Source: Sporosarcina sp. FSL K6-1522
Lineage (GTDB): Bacteria; Bacillota; Bacilli; Bacillales_A; Planococcaceae
DNA length: 64,000 bases
Assembly: GCF_038622445.1 (NCBI RefSeq)
Contig: NZ_CP152019.1
Span: 991,501 to 1,055,500 of the forward strand
Direction: 5' to 3'
This document shows, piece by piece, positions 1 through 8,505 of this stretch. How positions within the stretch are numbered: the stretch's first letter is position 1; every line of letters begins with the position of its first letter. Below the pieces are notes generated by a model. The model was given only the letters and a program-made list of their open reading frames with translations. It was not told where the DNA came from and made no database searches. The position numbers were made by a program, and so were the translations under genes.

Positions 1-459
1 GAGGCTTGTGATGCAGGAAATGAGGCCATCCGTGCCCTCGATGCGGCGCTAGATCGTCTCGATTCAGCGGAAGGGATGTCGATGTGGGATACATTCCTTG
101 GTGGTGGCATGATTGTATCAGCCATGAAGTATTCCGAAATTAACAGCTCGGATGACCATGTCCATCGTGCGCAGCGAGCACTTCGCCATTTTGAGACGGA
201 GTTGATGGATGTGCAGAACGTTGCGGCAGAATCATTCACGATTAATAAAAATGACATTTTCACGTTTACAGACATGTTTTTCGATAATATTGTCTCGGAT
301 TGGATGGTCCACTCACGGATTACAGACGCAAAAAGGAAGTTAAAAGCTGTGCTTCAGGACGTGCGACGAGTGCAAGACCAACTAGTGCGAAAGCATGACG
401 AAATGACGCACGAACTGCAACAGCTTGACGTGCAGGAAAAAGCAATTATTGAAGCATAG
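1..459 (+). CDS. Hypothetical coiled-coil protein, 5' end outside window
   Basis: The frame is open from base 1 with no stop, so this is the C-terminal part of a longer gene (152 codons visible). An internal Met at base 76 has no convincing ribosome binding site and is not taken as the start. The visible protein is mostly charged, heptad-like helix, with a short Gly-rich turn (GGGM) about 34 residues in and a C-terminal run rich in Gln, Glu and Lys. No enzyme motif, signal peptide or membrane segment is seen. I do not recognise the family. It ends just before a strong bidirectional terminator. Confidence 0.6.
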   Translation, partial: EACDAGNEAIRALDAALDRLDSAEGMSMWDTFLGGGMIVSAMKYSEINSSDDHVHRAQRALRHFETELMDVQNVAAESFTINKNDIFTFTDMFFDNIVSDWMVHSRITDAKRKLKAVLQDVRRVQDQLVRKHDEMTHELQQLDVQEKAIIEA

Positions 460-464
460 CATGA

Positions 465-500
465 AAAAACGCCAAGTAGACTTTCGAACTTGGCGTTTTT
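465..500. terminator. Bidirectional rho-independent terminator
   Basis: Perfect stem CGCCAAGT/ACTTGGCG flanked by A5 on the left and T5 on the right, so it can end transcription from both sides. It separates the convergent coiled-coil gene and the dipeptidase. Confidence 0.85.
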
Positions 501-502
501 GA

Positions 503-1966
503 TTAGTCTACTTTCATCCTTTTCAATGTGTAGATAAAGTATTCCCAGTTATTGATGGTGGAAGGGATGCTGATATGTTCATCGGGTGTATGCACGTGAA
601 AGATATCCGGCCCAATCGATACGGCATCTAGTCCGGGAATTTTTTCGATAAAGACGCCACATTCAATCCCCGCATGTACTGCGATAATGTCGATTTCTTT
701 GCCGTATTTTTCACGATACGTATCCTCGAATAATTGTCGCGCTTTTGACTGAGGGTTGTACGGCCACTCTGGGTAATCGGAGTCGATGCGTACTTCGCAG
801 CCAAGTAGATTGGCCAGTGCTTCGGCTTTTGTGACCATATATGCTTTTGCACTTTTGACGGAGCTTCTGATTTCATTTTCAAATTGGATTTCTGTTTCCG
901 TTGTTGTGACGACGCCTAAATTTGTCGAACTTTCCACTAGTCCTTCGACGCCCTTACTCATGGCTTGAACGCCGTGTGGAATAAGCAGTAAGAGAGTTAA
1001 GACTTTACGCTTTGTTTCTTCTGAAAAAACGTTTGTCGATGTACTTGTACAGGCCTCGAAGCTCACGGTTACACCAGCGTCTGAAGATTGTAGCTCCTCT
1101 TTGAAAATGTGTTGCCATTGCTCGACTTTTTCTTGGATACTATTTATATCACTAGGCTGAATGTGTATGATTGCCTGCGCTTCGCGAGGAATGGCATTCG
1201 GTTTTAAACCGCCGTCAATCTGTTGAAGAGCGTACGGGAATTCGGTCGATAAACCATGTAATACTCTTCCTAATAACTTCGTAGAATTTCCTCTTTCTTT
1301 ATCGATTGAAATGCCAGAGTGACCGCCTTTTAATCCTTTAATGCCGATGCGATAAGCAACTGTATCTGATGAAGCGTTAGCCCATGTAATCGGCAATACT
1401 TGTGTGACATGTACGCCGCCAGCGCTACTCACGAGTAGTTTGCCATCTTCTTCGGAATCCAGATTGATGAAAATTTTTCCCGTAAAATGCGAAGCGTCGA
1501 CAGCGAGGGCGCCATTCATCGTAGTTTCTTCCTCAGTTGTAATGACCACTTCAAGCGCTGGATGTGGAATGTCGGTTGCGTCTAATAAAGCCAATGCGTA
1601 AGCGACTGCAATGCCGTTATCTGCACCTAAAGTTGTGTCCGTTGCGTAGAGCATATCCTCAATAATTCGTAATTGGATAGGGTCTTTGTTGAAGTCATGA
1701 AGTGTATCTTGGTTCTTTTCGCAAACCATATCCATATGACCTTGAATGATGATGGCAGGCGCATTTTCGTAACCAGATGTCGCCGCTTTTTTGACGATGA
1801 CATTTAAGGCGGCATCCTGGATGACAGGCAAGTTCCGTTCTTGTGCAAATCGCACTAAATAATCACTGATCGCTTGTTCATTCCCCGAACCTCTTGGAAT
1901 CTTGGAAATTTCCGCGAAGTAATGAAAGACGGGATGACTCGTTAACTCTTCTAGATTACGGTACAT
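503..1966 (-). CDS. pepD: Aminoacyl-histidine dipeptidase (PepD, M20C family)
   Basis: Cytosolic zinc dipeptidase of broad specificity that hydrolyses Xaa-His and other dipeptides. The family motifs are in order: GHMDMV (first metal His, then the Asp two residues on) near residue 80, GADNGIA near 118 (bridging Asp), TTEEETTM near 147 (general-base Glu and metal Glu), and FHVHTPDEH near the C-terminus (last metal His). The 487 residues match the family length. The ATG at 1966 is preferred to the one at 1975 because AAAGGAT lies about 7 nt upstream of it but abuts the other. It follows the VOC gene by 13 bases, so the two are probably cotranscribed. Confidence 0.93.
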   Translation of the reverse strand: MYRNLEELTSHPVFHYFAEISKIPRGSGNEQAISDYLVRFAQERNLPVIQDAALNVIVKKAATSGYENAPAIIIQGHMDMVCEKNQDTLHDFNKDPIQLRIIEDMLYATDTTLGADNGIAVAYALALLDATDIPHPALEVVITTEEETTMNGALAVDASHFTGKIFINLDSEEDGKLLVSSAGGVHVTQVLPITWANASSDTVAYRIGIKGLKGGHSGISIDKERGNSTKLLGRVLHGLSTEFPYALQQIDGGLKPNAIPREAQAIIHIQPSDINSIQEKVEQWQHIFKEELQSSDAGVTVSFEACTSTSTNVFSEETKRKVLTLLLLIPHGVQAMSKGVEGLVESSTNLGVVTTTETEIQFENEIRSSVKSAKAYMVTKAEALANLLGCEVRIDSDYPEWPYNPQSKARQLFEDTYREKYGKEIDIIAVHAGIECGVFIEKIPGLDAVSIGPDIFHVHTPDEHISIPSTINNWEYFIYTLKRMKVD

Positions 1967-1979
1967 GGGATTCATCCTT

Positions 1980-2348
1980 TCACTTAAATTCTAAAAACTC
2001 GATACGATTACCGAAGGGGTCATGCGTGAAAAAGCGAGCCCGTCCTGCGATGGGTGGTTCGTTGCTAATTGCATAACCTGCTTTTTCTAAGCGTTCTTTT
2101 AATTGGTCAAGTGCTTGTACGGTGAATCCGGGATGCGCTTTTTTGGCTGGTGCGAAGTCGGGTTGAATGCCGATATGCATTTCTTGAGGACCGCACTGGA
2201 ACCAGCAACCACCGCGTGCTTGCAAGTTTTCGGGCTTTGGAATTTCGTTCATGCCGAGGAGTTCACCATAAAATTGTCGTGCAGCATCCTCGGAACCCGC
2301 AGGTGCTGCAATTTGGATATGATCGATACCTGTGAGGAATTTACTCAT
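1980..2348 (-). CDS. VOC-family (glyoxalase-like) protein
   Basis: Small metal-binding protein of the vicinal oxygen chelate superfamily, 122 residues. Two beta-alpha-beta-beta-beta modules are visible, with candidate metal ligands in DHIQI near residue 9, MHIGI near 58 and IEFLE at the C-terminus. It begins at ATG after AGGGAGAG. The substrate cannot be told from the sequence; members include glyoxalase I, dioxygenases and thiol transferases for fosfomycin. It is first gene of a probable two-gene unit with pepD. Confidence 0.85.
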   Translation of the reverse strand: MSKFLTGIDHIQIAAPAGSEDAARQFYGELLGMNEIPKPENLQARGGCWFQCGPQEMHIGIQPDFAPAKKAHPGFTVQALDQLKERLEKAGYAISNEPPIAGRARFFTHDPFGNRIEFLEFK

Positions 2349-2565
2349 TGTCCATCTCTCCCTTATCTATGCTCTCTTTAGTATAACTTTCGTAATTTGG
2401 AAGTGCCATGACCTATTTATGATGCTAAAACATAAGTTGTGCTTATAGACTTTAGTGAATATATTAATGAAGGGGATTATTGGTTTGACTGTTATGAATA
2501 TTTTTTATCCTTATGGGTGACAGTCGCCTGATATGATATACTGATTTTCTAAGAGGTGGGTTATT

Positions 2566-2595
2566 ATGGATATAAATGTTGAGGGGAGTCTCTAG
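2566..2595 (+). other. Possible 9-codon leader ORF before the serine hydrolase
   Basis: ATG at 2566 sits 5 nt after AGAGGTGGG, a better ribosome binding site than that of the main gene, and reads MDINVEGSL then TAG. It could be a leader peptide or the remnant of an earlier start. No regulatory codon run is seen. Confidence 0.25.
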
Positions 2596-2638
2596 TCATC
2601 TTGTTTTTGGGGTAAAGAGAAATCGGGGGTCTGTAAAG

Positions 2639-3679
2639 ATGAAAGATCAATTAATGGCTCGGATCGAAGCTATTCAAAAGGAAATTCAGTTTTCTGGTTC
2701 TATCTTTGTTGAAAATAGAGAAGCGGTTTTGGCGGATGCGAGCTATGGTTATGCCAATCGTGCAGAGCAATTGGATAATCAAGCAGGGACGCGCTATGGT
2801 ATTGCGTCAGGCTGCAAGATTTTTACTGCCGTTGCGATATGCCAGCTTGTAGAAGAAGGAAAACTTGCTTTCGATACAAGCTTACAACAATGTCTTGACG
2901 TGGAGTTTCCGAATTTTAATGAGCGTATAACGATACACCATCTCCTGACGCATACATCCGGCGTGCCTGATTATTTTGATGAGGAAGTGATGGATGTCTT
3001 TGAGGAGTTGTGGATAGAGCAGCCGATGTATCATATCCGGCGGCTACAAGATTTCTTACCGTTATTTCAACATGGACATATGAAATTCGTGCCAGGCGAG
3101 CGTTTTCACTACAACAATGCGGGATTTATTTTGCTTGGTTTAATTGTTGAAAAAGTGAGTGGGCTCGTATTCACGGATTATGTACAGACGCAGATTTTTC
3201 AAAAGGCAGGCATGATGGACTCGGGTTATTTTGCGTTAGATGCACTTCCCGCAAAAACAGCCCTCGGCTACATTGAGTGTGAGGACGGCACGTGGAAAAC
3301 AAATATCTATTCGCTTCCGGTGCAAGGTGGATCCGATGGGGGAGCTTTTGTAACAGCGAAGGATATGGTTAAGTTTTGGGAAGCTCTTTTGGGTCACGAG
3401 CTACTAAGCGAGGCGTCAACAAGTCGGTTACTTACACCATATGTTCAGAACGGGGATGGGGACTTTTATGGTTATGGCGTGTGGATTCAGAAAAGAGACG
3501 AAACCGTTTTTAAGTACCATGTTATGGGCTATGATCCTGGCGTGAGTTTTCACTCAGCTTTGTATCCTGCTTCGGCTATCAAACTTGCCGTATGTGCAAA
3601 TGCCTCGTCAGGTGCATTCGGTGTTATGAAGGCAATTGAAGATGAGTTGATAAAATCAAAAAGCCTCGAAGTGTTTTAG
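2639..3679 (+). CDS. Serine hydrolase, beta-lactamase (class C/DD-peptidase) fold
   Basis: The SxxK nucleophile motif is SGCK in IASGCKIFTA, about 55 residues from the start; the second motif is YNN in FHYNNAGF; the third is replaced by HVMGYDPG, as in many class-C-like esterases and D-aminopeptidases. There is no signal peptide, so it is probably cytosolic. 346 residues from the ATG at 2639, with GGGGGT 9 nt upstream; longer starts (2576) lack a spaced site. Likely activities are peptidase or esterase rather than antibiotic resistance, but the substrate is unknown. It is a single-gene unit closed by a strong terminator. Confidence 0.85.
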   Translation: MKDQLMARIEAIQKEIQFSGSIFVENREAVLADASYGYANRAEQLDNQAGTRYGIASGCKIFTAVAICQLVEEGKLAFDTSLQQCLDVEFPNFNERITIHHLLTHTSGVPDYFDEEVMDVFEELWIEQPMYHIRRLQDFLPLFQHGHMKFVPGERFHYNNAGFILLGLIVEKVSGLVFTDYVQTQIFQKAGMMDSGYFALDALPAKTALGYIECEDGTWKTNIYSLPVQGGSDGGAFVTAKDMVKFWEALLGHELLSEASTSRLLTPYVQNGDGDFYGYGVWIQKRDETVFKYHVMGYDPGVSFHSALYPASAIKLAVCANASSGAFGVMKAIEDELIKSKSLEVF

Positions 3680-3700
3680 AAGAAATAGCATATATAGTGA

Positions 3701-3732
3701 CCAAACCCCTGCTTTGTTAAGCAGGGGTTTGG
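3701..3732 (+). terminator. Rho-independent terminator after serine hydrolase
   Basis: 14-bp perfect stem CCAAACCCCTGCTT/AAGCAGGGGTTTGG with a 4-nt loop; downstream U tract is short and interrupted. Confidence 0.75.
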
Positions 3733-3806
3733 TGTTTCGAATGGGGAGTAAAAGTTATTCACTATAAAAAGCTTCCTGAATTTAGGTTTATCGCGCATAA
3801 GATTAC

Positions 3807-3835
3807 TTGACCTAGCATTGATAGTTATTTATATT
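3807..3835 (+). promoter_or_regulatory. Sigma-A-type promoter of modABC
   Basis: TTGACC and TATATT separated by 17 bases, about 75 bases before the modA start. It is the only good match between the upstream terminator and modA. Confidence 0.6.
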
Positions 3836-3888
3836 TGGTAATAATAAGTTATAACTAATTATAATTGGACATATCTAATTATACTTGG
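3825..3888 (+). promoter_or_regulatory. Phased TTATAnTTGG repeats, candidate mod operator
   Basis: Near-identical sequences CTAATTATAATTGG (3855-3868) and CTAATTATACTTGG (3875-3888), with a weaker third copy ending at 3838 inside the -10. Ends are 30 and 20 bases apart, i.e. on the same face of the helix. The position over and just after the promoter suits a repressor; the convergent HTH-PBP gene is the obvious candidate regulator (inference). Confidence 0.5.
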
Positions 3889-3909
3889 TTATTTGAAGGA
3901 GGTATTTTT

Positions 3910-4710
3910 ATGAGAAAGTGGTTGAGTTTAGTAGTCTTATTAGTACTCGTTATGATTCCGTTCGGTTGTTCAAATGAGGGGGATGTAAAAGGAGCAGGAG
4001 AGTCACCTTCAGTTAAAGAGCAGAACGTTGAATTGATGATTTCTGCGGCTGCTAGTTTGACAGATGCGTTAACAGATATGAAAGCTTCGTTCGAGAAGGA
4101 ACATGAGAATATCAAACTGACATTTATTTTCGGTAGCTCTGGTAAATTGGTTCAGCAGATTGAAAATGGAGCGCCTTCAGACATGTTTTTGTCTGCGAGT
4201 AAGAAGGATATGGATACACTGCAAGAAGGCAAGCTGTTAGTAGAGGAAACACGTGTTGATTTTACGGCAAATGAATTGGTGTTAATCGCGAACCGGGATT
4301 CTACATTGACAATCGATTCGTTTGAGGCGATTGACCCTGCTGCAATTGACCATTTTGCAATAGGTGAACCTGAAAGTGTGCCGGTTGGACGTTATACAAA
4401 AGAAGTGTTAGAACATATTGGCTTATGGGAGCCGTTGGCAGGTAAAATGGTACAAGGGTCAGATGTGCGCCAAGTGTTAACGCATGTAGAAATGGGTAAC
4501 GCGGATGTTGGAATTGTCTATTCGAGTGATGCGAAGATTTCCGATAAAGTAAAAGTGCTCGCAACGGCGAATGCGGAATGGCATGAACCGATTGTCTATC
4601 CGGGAGCGGTTATTTCAGAATCAAAACATGTAGATGAAGCAAAAGCATTTATGGCATTTCTAACGAGTGATGCAGGAAAAGAAATTTTGAAGCGTTATGG
4701 TTTCAAGTGA
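3910..4710 (+). CDS. modA: Molybdate ABC transporter, substrate-binding lipoprotein
   Basis: Captures molybdate or tungstate outside the membrane for ModBC. The lipoprotein signal peptide ends in the lipobox IPFGC near residue 23. The ModA core follows: SAAASLTDALT, then FGSSGKLVQQIENGAPSD, where the Ser residues bind the oxyanion, and later GNADVGIVYSSDA. 266 residues from the ATG at 3910, placed 7 nt after GAAGGAGG; an upstream ATG at 3865 falls in the operator and is rejected. First gene of modABC, followed after 15 bases by modB. Confidence 0.95.
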   Translation: MRKWLSLVVLLVLVMIPFGCSNEGDVKGAGESPSVKEQNVELMISAAASLTDALTDMKASFEKEHENIKLTFIFGSSGKLVQQIENGAPSDMFLSASKKDMDTLQEGKLLVEETRVDFTANELVLIANRDSTLTIDSFEAIDPAAIDHFAIGEPESVPVGRYTKEVLEHIGLWEPLAGKMVQGSDVRQVLTHVEMGNADVGIVYSSDAKISDKVKVLATANAEWHEPIVYPGAVISESKHVDEAKAFMAFLTSDAGKEILKRYGFK

Positions 4711-4725
4711 GTAAGGAGGATACAC

Positions 4726-5415
4726 GTGAACACAACCGATTACACACCATTACTACTATCGTTAAAAGTAGCGGGTATCTCTACGGTTATTGTTTTCATT
4801 GTCGGGACGTTTTTTGCGCATCTCTTTGCACGCAAACAATTTTTCGGAAAAAGCGTCATTGAGTCGTTGTTTTTATTGCCATTGGTGTTGCCGCCGACGG
4901 TTGTGGGTTTTGGGTTACTGATTCTTTTTGGTAAGCAAGGTTGGATTGGCAGTTGGTTGTTGGAGTGGTTTGATGTTCAAGTGGTGTTTACGTGGATTGG
5001 TGCGGTCATTGCATCGGTTGTTGTATCGTTTCCACTGATGTATCAAAGTGCAAGTGCTGCCTTTCAAAATATAGATGTCCGTTTGGAAAATGCGGCGCGG
5101 ACGATGGGAGCATCGGAGTGGCGCGTATTTCGAACGATTGCATTTCCACTTGCTTGGCCGGGGCTACTTGCGGGCTTAGTGCTGTCATTTGCGCGCGGAC
5201 TTGGCGAGTTTGGTGCGACGCTCATGTTGGCGGGGTATATTCCCGGCAAGACGGATACGATTCCGATGGCGATTTACTTTGCAGTGGAATCTGGCCAAAT
5301 GGAAAAAGCAACTTTCTGGGTTGTCATCATTGTCGCGTTAGGGTTTAGTACGATTATGTGGCTCAATTGGTGGAGCAGGCGGAGCTTGCAAAGGTATAAG
5401 AATGAAGGTGTTTAG
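4726..5415 (+). CDS. modB: Molybdate ABC transporter permease
   Basis: Membrane channel of the molybdate importer. About five to six hydrophobic segments and the EAA loop of ABC importers (ENAARTMGASEWRVFRTI, then GLGEFGATLML) that contacts the ATPase. 229 residues, starting at GTG after AAGGAGGA. It lies between modA and modC, with modC beginning at the base after its stop. Confidence 0.95.
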   Translation: MNTTDYTPLLLSLKVAGISTVIVFIVGTFFAHLFARKQFFGKSVIESLFLLPLVLPPTVVGFGLLILFGKQGWIGSWLLEWFDVQVVFTWIGAVIASVVVSFPLMYQSASAAFQNIDVRLENAARTMGASEWRVFRTIAFPLAWPGLLAGLVLSFARGLGEFGATLMLAGYIPGKTDTIPMAIYFAVESGQMEKATFWVVIIVALGFSTIMWLNWWSRRSLQRYKNEGV

Positions 5416-6078
5416 ATGCTAGATGTTCAACTGCGAAAGAAAATGCCACATTTTGAGATGGACGTTCAGTTAACGGTAGAGCGTGAAATCCTCGTATTAG
5501 TAGGGCCTTCGGGGTCTGGTAAAACGACCATTTTGAATGCCATTGCGGGATTGGATACTCCGGATGAAGGCTCGTCGATTACGTTAAATGGCCAGGTCTA
5601 TTTTAAAGGGAAGGGTCAATGTTTAGCGCCCCAACAAAGGCATGTTGGCTACTTGTTTCAAGATTATGCACTTTTTCCGCATATGATCGTGGAAAAAAAC
5701 ATTGCATATGGCGTTAAGCAGAAAATGGACCAAGCCGCTCGTGCGCGTATTGATCAATTGGTAAATGTGTTAGGTATAGGGCATTTAACGAAAAAATATC
5801 CCCACCAAATTTCCGGTGGGGAGAAACAACGCGTTGCATTGGCGCGTGCATTGGCTACGGAGCCATCTGTTTTATTGTTAGATGAACCGTTGTCTGCCTT
5901 AGACCGCGAAACACGTTTGCAGTGTCAAGATGAGCTACTTAGATTGCATGAGATGTGGAAAATTCCATTCATCATCGTGACGCATGATATGGACGAAGCT
6001 GAAAAGCTTGGCGATAGGATTCTCTTTTTAGATAAGGGGACAGTGCGTGAAGTTGTGGACAATACGTCTGCTAAATAA
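5416..6078 (+). CDS. modC: Molybdate ABC transporter ATPase, short form
   Basis: ATP hydrolysis subunit on the cytoplasmic face. Walker A GPSGSGKT near residue 34, Q-loop in FQDYALFPH, signature ISGGEKQR, Walker B VLLLDEPLSALD and switch His in THDMDEA are intact. At 220 residues it stops after the nucleotide-binding domain and lacks the C-terminal TOBE/Mop molybdate-sensing domain of E. coli ModC, so feedback must come from elsewhere. The start abuts the modB stop, implying translational coupling. Confidence 0.93.
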   Translation: MLDVQLRKKMPHFEMDVQLTVEREILVLVGPSGSGKTTILNAIAGLDTPDEGSSITLNGQVYFKGKGQCLAPQQRHVGYLFQDYALFPHMIVEKNIAYGVKQKMDQAARARIDQLVNVLGIGHLTKKYPHQISGGEKQRVALARALATEPSVLLLDEPLSALDRETRLQCQDELLRLHEMWKIPFIIVTHDMDEAEKLGDRILFLDKGTVREVVDNTSAK

Positions 6079-6087
6079 CGAATGAAC

Positions 6088-6112
6088 AGGCCTCGGCGTT
6101 CGCTGGAGGCCT
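6088..6112. terminator. Hairpin between modC and its convergent neighbour
   Basis: Stem AGGCCTC/GAGGCCT with an 11-base loop; no strong T run on either side, so termination is plausible but weak. Confidence 0.45.
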
Positions 6113-6131
6113 TTACGACATTCAATAGAAG

Positions 6132-7085
6132 TTAAAAAGTTTCGTACATCACTTGCCCAATCTGGGATAAATCATAGCCGCCAATGGCCTCGACTTCTTT
6201 TTGAAACGCTTCTGATTGTAAAATATCTTGCAGTAGCTGGATGATTGCCTCATTACGAGGCGTTTTCATGACAACGATATCGTATTGTTCTTGAATAATC
6301 GGGATGAAGTCCACGTCAACAAGGCGGGCGGTTTTTTCAATGCCGACTCCGACGTCTGCTTGGCCGCTGACTACTTTGCTAGCAACGCCAATATGACTGG
6401 ATTCCTCGATTGCATAGCCTTTAATATCCCGTGAAGCAATGCCGGCTAATCGTAAATTTTCATCGATTAAGACCCTGACACCAGAGCCTTTTTCGCGGTT
6501 AACCATCCTGATGCCTGGCTTTGTTAAATCTGCCCATGTTTGAATGTTATAGGGGTTGCCTTTGGCGACATAAAAGCCTTCCCAACGTGTAAGAAAGTGC
6601 AGGACGATATAAGGATGACTGACGAGCATTCTGCGGATGTATGGCAGGTTGTAGGCGTTCGTATCTCCGTCATATAAATGTGTGCTGACGACATCTGCTT
6701 CGCCCTGGTACATCGCGACTAAACTATTCAAGCTTCCTGTGTAGGAGCGGAGTGGTCGATAGGCTGTTGAATGTTTCTCGATATAATTGGCTAATAAATC
6801 TAAGCTGATATCTTGGCCGCTAATAATGATTTGGCGTGGAGAGGTGGGTGCTAGTGTAGGATTTTCTACATGAGCGGTCATTGGTTGTGCAGCCGATGGG
6901 GCGACTGTTCCGCCACTTTTGGCTTGTGTTTTATAAGCTTCTAGATCGTGGGCGTCTACCCGAATTTGGCGTCCGACACGATATGAAGGCAAATGTCCTT
7001 TTTTTATCAAATCATAAACTGTCAGTTTGGATACTTTCAAAATGTGCGCAATTTCTTCAGTTGTATAGGAAGTAGTATCTTTCAT
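6132..7085 (-). CDS. Excisionase-type HTH fused to periplasmic-binding domain, probable molybdate/tungstate regulator
   Basis: Two-domain regulator. Residues about 1-55 form a MerR/excisionase-like helix-turn-helix (YTTEEIAHILKVSKLTVYDL, then GRQIRVDAHDLEAY). After an Ala/Pro linker, residues about 85-317 form a PBP-like domain (PF12727 type; SGSGV-like oxyanion loop seen as REKGSGVRVL). Genes of this type commonly sit beside molybdate or tungstate transporters. It converges on modABC and may bind the repeats at 3825-3888. The ATG at 7085 follows GAAGGGAG; a TTG at 7106 lies within that site and is rejected. Confidence 0.85.
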   Translation of the reverse strand: MKDTTSYTTEEIAHILKVSKLTVYDLIKKGHLPSYRVGRQIRVDAHDLEAYKTQAKSGGTVAPSAAQPMTAHVENPTLAPTSPRQIIISGQDISLDLLANYIEKHSTAYRPLRSYTGSLNSLVAMYQGEADVVSTHLYDGDTNAYNLPYIRRMLVSHPYIVLHFLTRWEGFYVAKGNPYNIQTWADLTKPGIRMVNREKGSGVRVLIDENLRLAGIASRDIKGYAIEESSHIGVASKVVSGQADVGVGIEKTARLVDVDFIPIIQEQYDIVVMKTPRNEAIIQLLQDILQSEAFQKEVEAIGGYDLSQIGQVMYETF

Positions 7086-7227
7086 CTTTGGCCTGACTCC
7101 CTTCAAAAAGTCTTGTCTTATTAGTATAGCAAAGCTTGTAGATGACGCCTAATGGACGGGCTAAGTGGTCGTGGAAAAGAAGGCTTCTGTGGTAAAGTAG
7201 AAGGGATAAAAAAGTCTGGAGGGATTC

Positions 7228-7527
7228 ATGATGAAAGAAATTACGACGGTTGAATTACAAGAGTTGCTAGAAAAAGGAGACCAGCTTCACCTAATTGACG
7301 TACGTGAGGCGGATGAAGTCGCAGAAGGAATGATCCCAAGCGCAATCCATATTCCCCTAGGAGAAGTGCCGGAGCGTATGAGTGAGTTGGATAAAGAAAA
7401 GGCTTATATTATGATTTGCCGTTCGGGCGGACGTAGTGGACGCGCAACAGAATTCCTAACTGCAGAAGGCTATGACGTGACAAACATGGTTGGCGGCATG
7501 CTGGAATGGGCAGGCGCAACGGAATAA
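7228..7527 (+). CDS. Rhodanese-like sulfurtransferase domain protein
   Basis: Single-domain rhodanese of 99 residues. IDVREADEV begins the fold and the active-site loop is ICRSGGRSGRA, with Cys near residue 64 carrying persulfide. It probably transfers sulfane sulfur in the cytoplasm; the partner is not known. Two adjacent ATG codons (7228, 7231) follow GGAGGG; the second has the better spacing (8 nt). Single-gene unit. Confidence 0.9.
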   Translation: MMKEITTVELQELLEKGDQLHLIDVREADEVAEGMIPSAIHIPLGEVPERMSELDKEKAYIMICRSGGRSGRATEFLTAEGYDVTNMVGGMLEWAGATE

Positions 7528-7533
7528 ATGGCA

Positions 7534-7566
7534 GTTAAGAGGACCTTTCGGGGTTCTTTTTTTGTT
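7534..7566 (+). terminator. Weak rho-independent terminator after rhodanese gene
   Basis: AAGAGGACC pairs with GGTTCTTTT (two G-T pairs) and runs into T7. Confidence 0.55.
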
Positions 7567-7664
7567 TTATTGTTATAACTGTGTAAAACACAGTGAATCC
7601 CCCGTGTAATTCCAAGATTAGAAATTGTCTATGATTCGATCTCACCTACCATCAAGAACAGGAC

Positions 7665-7691
7665 ATATCTTTTCTCATTCCTGCGTATAGT
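7665..7691 (+). promoter_or_regulatory. Possible sigma-E-like promoter of cwlD
   Basis: ATATC, 14 bases, then CGTATAGT resembles the mother-cell sigma-E pattern (ATA-N14/15-CATACANT). B. subtilis cwlD is expressed in sporulation. The predicted leader would be only about 15 bases. Confidence 0.35.
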
Positions 7692-7713
7692 GAAGGAAAA
7701 AGGCGGTGTCCAT

Positions 7714-8427
7714 ATGAAGCGGTGGTTTGTGATTGGTCTATTATTTGTTTGTTCACTCGGAGTCGTCCTGTATGGCGTGAAGGCATCGGACCAAAATTTA
7801 TTTTTGCCGGCGGAGCTTGGTGGGGTGAAAATAGTCCTTGACCCGGGTCATGGAGGATTGGATGGGGGTGCTTCCTCGGGCGACATCGTGGAGCGTGATA
7901 TTACCCTTAGCATTTCGCACGAACTCAAGAAACGGCTCGAAAAGAAGGGTGCAACCGTTGTCATGACGCGTATGAAAGACGGTGATGCGCTCGCCGAGCA
8001 TGCGCCGAGTGACCAATTCGGAACGACACGCGAACGGAAATTGGCGGATTTGAAGTTACGAGAGCGCATCGCGATTGATGAAGATCCAGATATGTTCATC
8101 AGTGTCCATGTGAACGCTATTCCGCAAGAAAAATGGCGTGGTTCGCAAGTTTTCTATCACCCAGAAGGCGATCCAGATGGGGAGTTTCTTGCCAAATCGA
8201 TTCAGGAATCATTTCGTGGGAATTTGAAAAATACGGACCGGGAAGCGATGGCCATTAAAGGTGTTTACTTGTTGAAAAAAGTACCGATGCCTTCTGTTCT
8301 TGTGGAAACGGGCTTTTTGTCGAATCCAGAAGAACGCTCGTTGTTAGTTGACTCGGCTTATCAAGAGAAGGTGGCTGACGCCATTTTAGAAGGAGTCGTG
8401 AACTTTCATCTAATGGAAGAAAGGTAG
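7714..8427 (+). CDS. cwlD: N-acetylmuramoyl-L-alanine amidase CwlD
   Basis: Removes the peptide side chain from muramic acid during cortex synthesis so that muramic-delta-lactam can form, as needed for spore germination. One N-terminal membrane segment (about residues 4-22) is followed by an Amidase_3 domain. Zinc and catalytic residues are in DPGHGG (His about 46), VERD (Glu about 61), SVHVNA (His about 132) and LVETGF (Glu about 198). From ATG 7714 the protein has 237 residues, equal to B. subtilis CwlD; AAGGCGGTG precedes it. The salA, gerD and kbaA neighbours match the B. subtilis order. Confidence 0.95.
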   Translation: MKRWFVIGLLFVCSLGVVLYGVKASDQNLFLPAELGGVKIVLDPGHGGLDGGASSGDIVERDITLSISHELKKRLEKKGATVVMTRMKDGDALAEHAPSDQFGTTRERKLADLKLRERIAIDEDPDMFISVHVNAIPQEKWRGSQVFYHPEGDPDGEFLAKSIQESFRGNLKNTDREAMAIKGVYLLKKVPMPSVLVETGFLSNPEERSLLVDSAYQEKVADAILEGVVNFHLMEER

Positions 8428-8505
8428 AAGCACTTACAGGTCTTGTACGATGTTCCTATGGTATACTTGGAGATGAATGAATAAACCTCCAAGGAGTGTC
8501 CGATA

